Of a DNA stretch of 64,000 nt, positions 55,303-61,738 are shown in pieces. The DNA is from Fodinibius sp050117475. Lineage in GTDB: Bacteria > Bacteroidota > Rhodothermia > Balneolales > Balneolaceae. How positions within the stretch are numbered: position 1 is the first letter of the stretch; the number at the start of each line of letters is the position of its first letter. The notes under the pieces were generated by a model that made no database searches, was not told the DNA's origin, and saw nothing but the letters and a program-made list of their open reading frames with translations. The stretch spans positions 1 to 64,000 of the forward strand of contig JASFMR010000003.1 in assembly GCA_050117475.1 (NCBI GenBank), in the 5' to 3' direction. The translations under genes and the position numbers were made by a program.

Positions 55303-56418
55303 CTATTCAATTAACTCAATGCCTTCCCGATTTTTTAACTGTACCATAATGCCCCAACCTCCGAATGTTTCTGAAACTGCAAACAAGATCTCATTCTCAC
55401 CTTCTTCTAAGGGGAGGTAAAGATCGTCAAACAAACCGATTGTTCCCAAATAGCGAAAATCACGGGACGCATAGGTGTTGTCGCCGGCATATAAAGGTCT
55501 ACCATTCACAAATACTCGCACCCTATCACTATAACCGAATGAGATCCTTTTTAGCTGCTGGGACTCAGAACGAATTTTCAGGCGAGCCAAAACAGTGTTT
55601 GTATCTTCAGCAACTTTGTAAAGACGGGAAAGATTAGTAATACCAGTAGGCTCACTGCCGAGAATTTGCCATTTAAACGAAGCGGTGTTTATCTTCAATG
55701 AACCGTCGACCTCATCTTCCGAGATCGGTTTTGAGATCTCCCATCTCTTTACCATACCATCAGGTATTTCACGTTTAACCATAGGGATACGGTTAAAGGG
55801 GGCGTTGTCTAACGACTGGTATTGAAAGTTTGCAAAATAAACCGGCGTCATTGATGTATGCAGGCCCATTCCCCCGGATACCGGCTTACGCTTTAGTTCG
55901 GGAACTTCTATGGCCGGCTTATTCATATCATCGATATAGATCTTTGCCTGACCTTCCCATGAGACAATTCGAACATGAATCCAATGGTGTGGCGGGTAGT
56001 CGATCGGTGCGGCGTATCCATCCCCATAGTAAAGCTGCCAGCCGGTTATACCATTAAAAACTGGGGTATATTGGTTGGCATCCGGCTTCCCGGATTGATG
56101 GGGCCGTACATAAAAATATTCGAAATTATTTGAATCTACTCTTCTCCAGCTTACTCCCGTAAAGCCTCGCTCTCCGGAAAAGGCAATATCAAATTCAATG
56201 ATCCCGTTCTTCAATTCCGGCCCATCTAATATTGCGTTACCGTTATGCAGGTATAAGGCATCCTTACCCTGGTATTTGAGCAACTGGTGAGCATCACTGT
56301 TTATCGTCCACATTTTGCTGTCAAATGGCACGCTTGTTTGGGCGGATATTGCCTCTGCCTTTAAAAGTAATAGGAAAAAAGCTGAAAGTATCAGGTAAGA
56401 AATTTTTTGCATGTTCAT
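55303..56418 (-). CDS. Secreted LamG/DUF1080-like protein with C-terminal beta domain
   Basis: A 371-aa exported protein with a signal peptide ending near AISAQ (about residue 26). Residues about 30-205 form a concanavalin-like jelly roll: GIIEFDIAFSG, GVSWRRVDSNNFEYFYVRPH, HHWIHVRIVSWEGQAKIYID and GGMGLHTSMTPVYFANFQ. The C-terminal part (about 260-370) is a galactose-binding-like beta sandwich with VFVNGRPLYAGDN and LPLEEGENEILFAVSE. Carbohydrate binding or a structural role is plausible; no catalytic residues are evident. It is divergent from the membrane regulator gene, with a repeat-bearing 243-bp region between them. Confidence 0.7.
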   Translation of the reverse strand: MNMQKISYLILSAFFLLLLKAEAISAQTSVPFDSKMWTINSDAHQLLKYQGKDALYLHNGNAILDGPELKNGIIEFDIAFSGERGFTGVSWRRVDSNNFEYFYVRPHQSGKPDANQYTPVFNGITGWQLYYGDGYAAPIDYPPHHWIHVRIVSWEGQAKIYIDDMNKPAIEVPELKRKPVSGGMGLHTSMTPVYFANFQYQSLDNAPFNRIPMVKREIPDGMVKRWEISKPISEDEVDGSLKINTASFKWQILGSEPTGITNLSRLYKVAEDTNTVLARLKIRSESQQLKRISFGYSDRVRVFVNGRPLYAGDNTYASRDFRYLGTIGLFDDLYLPLEEGENEILFAVSETFGGWGIMVQLKNREGIELIE

Positions 56419-56481
56419 GCTCCTTTTAAAATTGGATTTGAAATCTAACTTACGGTAAGATTATCCAGCACTTTAAAAGTT

Positions 56482-56519
56482 GCCTGATTTAAGCTTAGAT
56501 CTGCCTGATTTAAGCTTAT
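56482..56519. promoter_or_regulatory. Tandem 17-bp direct repeat with 21-bp period, candidate operator
   Basis: TGCCTGATTTAAGCTTA occurs perfectly at 56482-56498 and 56503-56519, a period of 21 bp or two helical turns. Each copy ends in the palindrome TAAGCTTA. It lies between the divergent LamG-like gene (start 56418) and the winged-helix regulator gene (start 56662). OmpR/CadC-type winged helices bind such direct repeats, so autoregulation and control of the neighbour are plausible. Confidence 0.5.
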
Positions 56520-56661
56520 GAAAACCTAAAAAGAGCATAGTTTTACAACTTGCTTATATCCAAGCAAACACTGTTTTTAAAAAGGTTGGCTGTTCCTTCA
56601 ATAGGGGCAAGAAATTTTATCAGGAGTTCGTTAAACAGGCAACCTAAACTAAAAAACCGGG

Positions 56662-58770
56662 ATGATAACAGCTCGAAAAAGATTTGAAATTGGTGATTGG
56701 ACCGTCGATCCTGTTCACAACGAGATAACCAAGAACGACCGGAAAGAAGCCATTGAGCAAAAAGCAATGGAGGTACTATTGTACCTTGCCAGGCATAACG
56801 GAAATGCGGTTAGCCGCCAGGAATTACTGGATGCTATATGGACAGATACCTATGTATCTGAAGAGTCTCTAACCCGATGTATTTCAATCCTTAGAAAAGC
56901 ATTCGGCGATGATCCCGGAAACCCCACATACATCAAAACCATACGTAACAAAGGATACCAGTTAATAGCTTCAGTTAAGGAGCCAACTTTATCAGCAAAA
57001 GCACCGGGAGGGCCAGAAAAAGTATTCCGTTCTACCTGGTTTCGGGTTTGGGGTATTGCCGTCCTGCTGGTACTCTTGGGATTATTGCCAACTATCCTTG
57101 TTAACGATGGGGATTTGCCCGGATCTTCGGTACTGTGGACCCAAAAACCACTTACTTTTCAGAAAGGTATCGAAACTGATCCCGCCGTTTCTCCTGACGG
57201 TAGCCGGCTTGCCTATGCTGCAAAAAACTCAGATTCCGTTACCTGGGACATTTATATCCAGATCACGGGTGCTGGCGATCCTTTCAGGCTAACCAATTCT
57301 AAATTTGATAATCGGGCACCTGAATGGTCACCGGACGGCCGCTTTGTTGCTTTTGTTCGCAAATACAAAAATGGTAGCTCAATTTATATTGTACCGGCTA
57401 TGGGAGGGTCCCAACGTAAATTGATTGACAGAAATATCACAGGGTTCCCATATTTGAGTTGGTCGCCTGATGGCCGATGGATAGCATACAGTGACCGGCC
57501 CAAACCGGAAGCATCTAACGCGCTATTCCTTGTCAATACTAAAACCGGAGAAACCCAACAGATAACACAAACTTCGGAACAGCACTGGGGAGATTTTTCG
57601 CCCTCTTTTTCGAAAGACGGTCAACGAATTTCCTTTATTACAAGCATCAGTGCAGGCACACAAGCCATTTATGAACTGGATCTAAGCGATAGATCTGTTA
57701 GTCGTACTACACCCGGCTATGCCAGAATAACCTATCAAAGATGGTCCGGCTCTGACGGCAACATTTATTTTACAACAGATACTCCCGTTTCTCATGCCAT
57801 TTGGAAAGTCACACAAGCCCATCCATTTAAGTCCCGATGGACCGGCTTGTCGGGGGCATCGTTTTCCACAAGGAACGGCCAATTTATCATAAGTAAAGGA
57901 ATACAGAACTTGGATCTGTGGAGCTATTCAATTAAACATAAACAATTCAACCAACATGCATGGGACGGTATTAACTCAAGCGGTAGTGAATATGCCCCCG
58001 TTTTAAGCCCCGACGGTAAATTCATTGCTTTCCTGTCGGACCGTACCGGCCATCCTGAACTTTGGGTTTATGACACATCTAATTCGAAACTGACACAACT
58101 AACTAATTTTGAGGGTTCCTTGGATATCCGTGCACCGGCCTGGCATCCCTCGGGTAAAAGCCTCGTTTTCAACGTGTTTTCACCCGAAACTCATGCAGAT
58201 ATCTACACTGTGGATATTACGGGAACTCCTCCAGAACCTTTGATTGCTAACCCTTCGAACGAACGGGAGCCCGATTGGAGCCGCGATGGCAAGTCACTTC
58301 TTTTCGGCTCTGACCAAACAGGAAAATGGCAGATTTGGAAGTATCATCCTAAAGAAAATAGAAGGGTTCAACACACAACCGATGGCGGTTATAAAGCAAG
58401 GTTCGCATCTAAAAATACCGAATTTTATTTCACAAAGTACGACCAAACAGGCATCTGGAGGTATCATAGTGACGGAACCGAGGAACGAATCATAAATGCT
58501 CCTTTGGGTGCTATGCATAACACATGGGCTATCGGCAAAAATGGTATTTATTATGAGCTTTTAGAATCAGGTTCATTATTTCCTGAACTTTACTTTTATG
58601 ATTTTAATCAGAGAAAGATTCAAAATATAGCCACCTTAAAAGGCTTGAAGATAGTGAAGGATATCGCAGTTTTATCACAAAAAAATCAGATAATTATTTC
58701 CGGGGCACGCGAATCCGAAAGCGGGATTTTCCTTTTCAGCCGGAAGGAGCGCAAGAAGCCACAACTTTAA
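56662..58770 (+). CDS. Membrane-anchored winged-helix regulator with TolB-like beta-propeller
   Basis: A 702-aa one-component regulator. The OmpR/CadC-type DNA-binding domain (Trans_reg_C) covers about residues 5-105, with ESLTRCISILRKAFGD and YIKTIRNKGYQLI at the recognition helix and wing. A single TM at about 128-150 (GIAVLLVLLGLLPTILV) is followed by a periplasmic propeller (about 165-690). Seven or so PD40/WD40-like repeats show the phrase SPDG..(I/L)AY or equivalents. The layout resembles CadC/ToxR with a TolB propeller as sensor. No catalytic residues are seen. The promoter region holds the 21-bp-period repeat, a possible target site. Confidence 0.9.
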   Translation: MITARKRFEIGDWTVDPVHNEITKNDRKEAIEQKAMEVLLYLARHNGNAVSRQELLDAIWTDTYVSEESLTRCISILRKAFGDDPGNPTYIKTIRNKGYQLIASVKEPTLSAKAPGGPEKVFRSTWFRVWGIAVLLVLLGLLPTILVNDGDLPGSSVLWTQKPLTFQKGIETDPAVSPDGSRLAYAAKNSDSVTWDIYIQITGAGDPFRLTNSKFDNRAPEWSPDGRFVAFVRKYKNGSSIYIVPAMGGSQRKLIDRNITGFPYLSWSPDGRWIAYSDRPKPEASNALFLVNTKTGETQQITQTSEQHWGDFSPSFSKDGQRISFITSISAGTQAIYELDLSDRSVSRTTPGYARITYQRWSGSDGNIYFTTDTPVSHAIWKVTQAHPFKSRWTGLSGASFSTRNGQFIISKGIQNLDLWSYSIKHKQFNQHAWDGINSSGSEYAPVLSPDGKFIAFLSDRTGHPELWVYDTSNSKLTQLTNFEGSLDIRAPAWHPSGKSLVFNVFSPETHADIYTVDITGTPPEPLIANPSNEREPDWSRDGKSLLFGSDQTGKWQIWKYHPKENRRVQHTTDGGYKARFASKNTEFYFTKYDQTGIWRYHSDGTEERIINAPLGAMHNTWAIGKNGIYYELLESGSLFPELYFYDFNQRKIQNIATLKGLKIVKDIAVLSQKNQIIISGARESESGIFLFSRKERKKPQL

Positions 58771-58816
58771 TATTTATCAAATCAAACACCCACGATCACT
58801 CAAGCTGGAAGAAATG

Positions 58817-59332
58817 TTATTCCATGTGTTCTCTAGTCGAGACATTGACTGTTACCACCCAATTACCTTTTCGTTTTTCATAGGTACTCATCCATGCAAA
58901 TATCGTTTTGGACTCATTTAATAATCCCTTCTCATCTTTATACAAATACCTGACTTTTTTTCTGGTAATTGTCCAAGCTAAAGTCCCATCCCGGGAAACT
59001 TTAATGATTGGCGGATCAATATCGTCCCATTCCAGGAATTCCTCTACCCCGGAAAAATAATTCCGGAACCTTTCCATATTTTGATTCCTGGTCATCATTC
59101 TGACTTTTCCATTTTGCACCGAAATCATCTTATCAGCCAGAAGAGAAACAAAAAGTTCTGCATCCTTTTCAAAATGAGCCTTTCGCTGCAGTTCGCGTAT
59201 CTTTAAAATCTGTTTACGTATTTTAGAACTATCGGTAGGTTGGGCATTACCATTTGATGGTGTCCAAACAATTATTGGGATGGCAACTAAAAATGCAATA
59301 TTGCATAAATTCCTAACTCTGTTCATCACCAA
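58817..59332 (-). CDS. Secreted NTF2-like (DUF4440/SnoaL-type) protein
   Basis: A 171-aa exported protein with a hydrophobic signal (LCNIAFLVAIPIIVW) and cleavage near NGNAQ. The mature part fits the NTF2-like cone fold: LRELQRKAHFEKDAELFVSL-type helices, the turn DGTLAWTITRKKVRYLY and a terminal strand WVVTVNVSTRE. Met3 is an alternative start. The small-molecule ligand or reaction is unknown. It follows another NTF2-like gene on the same strand with a 25-bp gap, so the two are probably co-transcribed. Confidence 0.75.
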   Translation of the reverse strand: MVMNRVRNLCNIAFLVAIPIIVWTPSNGNAQPTDSSKIRKQILKIRELQRKAHFEKDAELFVSLLADKMISVQNGKVRMMTRNQNMERFRNYFSGVEEFLEWDDIDPPIIKVSRDGTLAWTITRKKVRYLYKDEKGLLNESKTIFAWMSTYEKRKGNWVVTVNVSTREHME

Positions 59333-59357
59333 TCAAAATAAAAAATTAGCTTCAAAC

Positions 59358-59831
59358 CTAATTACTATTGCCAATATCAATTTTCACTTTCCAACGCCCA
59401 TCCGAACCTTTCTTCCACACATTTACATATTTTCCGGCACCGAGACTATACGTGGAATCTGTGTCGGGCGATTTTTTTGTCACTGAGTAATAGCCCCAGG
59501 TATATCCCATATCACCGGCAGACGAAACGTCCGCTTGCTGGGGCTCCCAGTTCAATACGATAGTGCTATCCATGGCTTTTTTCATATTCTCGTAAATAGC
59601 CGAAAGCCCCTGTACGGGTTCGGGTTTGCCTGCCGAAAATTGGAGCGCATCTTTCGATAGATATTCTTTAAAAGCTTCTGCCGCTCCTTTTTTAACCGAT
59701 ATTTTTGCAAAAGCTCTATCCACAGCCAGCAAGTTCGTTGCATCAGATGGAATATCCCTTTTTCCCGTGCATCCCCAAACGCCGGCCATTATTGTACAAA
59801 TTATCATCGGAATCAGATAAGTGGTTCTCAT
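59358..59831 (-). CDS. NTF2-like (DUF4440-type) lipoprotein
   Basis: A 157-aa lipoprotein (lipobox GVWGC, Cys21). Mature residues 35-157 read as an NTF2-like domain: LLAVDRAFAKISVKKGAAEA, then SKDALQFSAGKPEP, GDMGYTWGYYSVT and the final WKVKIDIGN strand. It is the first gene of a two-gene unit with the 171-aa NTF2-like protein. The two are clearly different in sequence, so they are not a recent duplication. No ligand is inferable. Confidence 0.8.
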   Translation of the reverse strand: MRTTYLIPMIICTIMAGVWGCTGKRDIPSDATNLLAVDRAFAKISVKKGAAEAFKEYLSKDALQFSAGKPEPVQGLSAIYENMKKAMDSTIVLNWEPQQADVSSAGDMGYTWGYYSVTKKSPDTDSTYSLGAGKYVNVWKKGSDGRWKVKIDIGNSN

Positions 59832-59994
59832 ATCTATGTTGCTCTCTTTTGTATCTGTTTAAAAACAGCTTAATCAACTATATAGTAAGTAACAACGCAT
59901 TTCGTCATTTCTACATCCCCTTCATCCCAAATTTCTTTAAAAAGCCCCTGTATAAGGATACTTAATTCCCCTCTTCAATTTTATGGTATACATC

Positions 59995-60652
59995 ATGAAA
60001 CAATCCATTTTGTCAATTATTCTATCAGGACTACTAATTGCTTGTCAAAACGAGCCTTATCAAAATTCTGATGTGCGATTTGTACGAATACCCTCCAGTA
60101 AATTTGCAGCTGATACTTCCTCATCGCCAAGTGCCAGCTGGATTGATATTGACGGAGACGGAGATGATGACCTGTATGTTCTAAATGGTTACGGTTCGCT
60201 GGAAACCCCCCCTGTACCACAGGGAAACAAGTTATATCGAAACGACGGTATGGGGACCTTTACTCTCTGCCAGCCCCCCCCTCGTAAAAGATACTACCTA
60301 TTCGGGCAGCAGCACTTGGGGAGATTACGATAACGATGGAGATCCGGACCTGTTTGTCGCCAACCAACATGATGCCGATAATTTCCTATACCGGAATGCT
60401 GATTATCTTGCAGCAATACTGGAAATGCTTAAAAAACGAAACTATCATTTCATTAGCCTTGAACAAGCTCTGAAAGATCCGGCTTATGAAACTCCTGACA
60501 AATATTCAGATCGGTGGGGCATATCCTGGCTACACCGATGGAGGTATTCCCTTGGACTTGAAAATCGTTTAAGAGACGAACCGGATCTACCTGACTGGAT
60601 TTATAAGACCTACCGGGAATTGAAAAAAAGCAATGACTCGGGATTAAATTAG
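59995..60652 (+). pseudogene. Chimeric pseudogene: FG-GAP lipoprotein fused to polysaccharide deacetylase tail
   Basis: The 5' part, from ATG 59995, encodes a lipoprotein signal (SIILSGLLIAC). An FG-GAP/VCBS-type repeat with calcium-binding loops follows (ASWIDIDGDGDDDLYVLNG, then GNKLYRNDGMGTF). At a run of eight C (60274-60281) the reading frame shifts. In the new frame the repeat continues as STWGDYDNDGDPDLFVANQ and NFLYRN. It then changes abruptly, near 60398, to ADYLAAILEMLKKRNYHFIS and on to RWGISWLHRWRYS. These are the C-terminal residues of a polysaccharide deacetylase-type protein. A deletion appears to have joined two genes. It probably yields no functional product. Confidence 0.8.
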
Positions 60653-60706
60653 CTTTCGTAATCAAAGTACACCAATTCCCTTAATCGGCAGTCTAAAGAA
60701 AACAAA

Positions 60707-61582
60707 ATGAAAAAAAGAACAATACTAATCCTCCCAACATTACTCTTTCTTTTACAATCCTACACCATAAATGCACAATCGTATAACGAGAAATACCCTC
60801 CCTATACCTTAAGCAATACTGAATATAGGATCTTACATTCTGAAACCAATGAGATAACCTATAAACTATATATCTCCTATCCTCCAAATTATCATAAAGA
60901 CACAGAAAAGTATTATCCCGTAATCTATCTTTTGGATGCTGATTACTCATTTGCAATCGCAAAAAATGCTACCGATCATCTCTCCGAAAGAAACAGCCTT
61001 CCCGAAGTCATTGTGGTTGGAATTGCTTATACAGGTAAAAACAGATACCGTATAAACAGAACACGAGACTACACCCCCACTCATACCCTTAAAGGTGGCT
61101 ATGGCCCAAAAATTCAAGAAGTCTCCGGGGGCGCTCCCGACTTCCTGAAGTTTATGAAAAACGAACTTTTTCCATTTATGGAGAATAATTTTAGAACGAA
61201 CCAAAAGAGGGTATTGGTCGGCCATTCATTTGGGGGACTTTTCACATCATGGGTAATGCTTCGCAGTCCTAGAACATTCAATGGATATATTGCTATCAGC
61301 CCCTCTCTATGGTATGATAACCATTATCTTTTTTTACTGGAAAAGGAAACGGCCCAAACGGTTAATGATGCTAATTTAACCCTGTACCTTACTGTTGGCA
61401 ATCGTGAAATAAACAACCTGTATAATATGCCACAGGACCTTCGCAATTTTGCCAAAAGACTCAAGTCCAGGAATCATCAAAATCTCCGAATGCGATACGA
61501 AGTTTTATCAGGAGAAACCCATAACAGCATATTTCCAGGTGCTTTTACAAGAGGAATACGATTCATATTGAATGAAAATTAA
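60707..61582 (+). CDS. Secreted alpha/beta hydrolase (esterase family)
   Basis: A 291-aa exported esterase (PF00756-like) with a signal peptide ending near NAQ24. The nucleophile Ser174 is in VGHSFGGLF, and the likely catalytic His lies in the late segment SGETHNSIFPGAF. YYPVIYLLDADYSF and VVGIAYTGKNRYRINRTRDY are typical of the IroE/Fes-like siderophore-esterase subgroup. The substrate is not certain, and the neighbours give no iron-uptake context. It lies 54 bp downstream of the chimeric pseudogene. Confidence 0.88.
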   Translation: MKKRTILILPTLLFLLQSYTINAQSYNEKYPPYTLSNTEYRILHSETNEITYKLYISYPPNYHKDTEKYYPVIYLLDADYSFAIAKNATDHLSERNSLPEVIVVGIAYTGKNRYRINRTRDYTPTHTLKGGYGPKIQEVSGGAPDFLKFMKNELFPFMENNFRTNQKRVLVGHSFGGLFTSWVMLRSPRTFNGYIAISPSLWYDNHYLFLLEKETAQTVNDANLTLYLTVGNREINNLYNMPQDLRNFAKRLKSRNHQNLRMRYEVLSGETHNSIFPGAFTRGIRFILNEN

Positions 61583-61738
61583 TTGATTTGGCCTCCATAA
61601 CATTTCACAAGATGGTGAATGATATTGAAGAGATTCGAAAAAACTATGGCATTTACTAAATCAAACATATTCTGCATTGCTAATGGTTTGCTGCTATTGC
61701 TGGGTTTTAACACTAAAAACACTACACAATTGCCCTAA

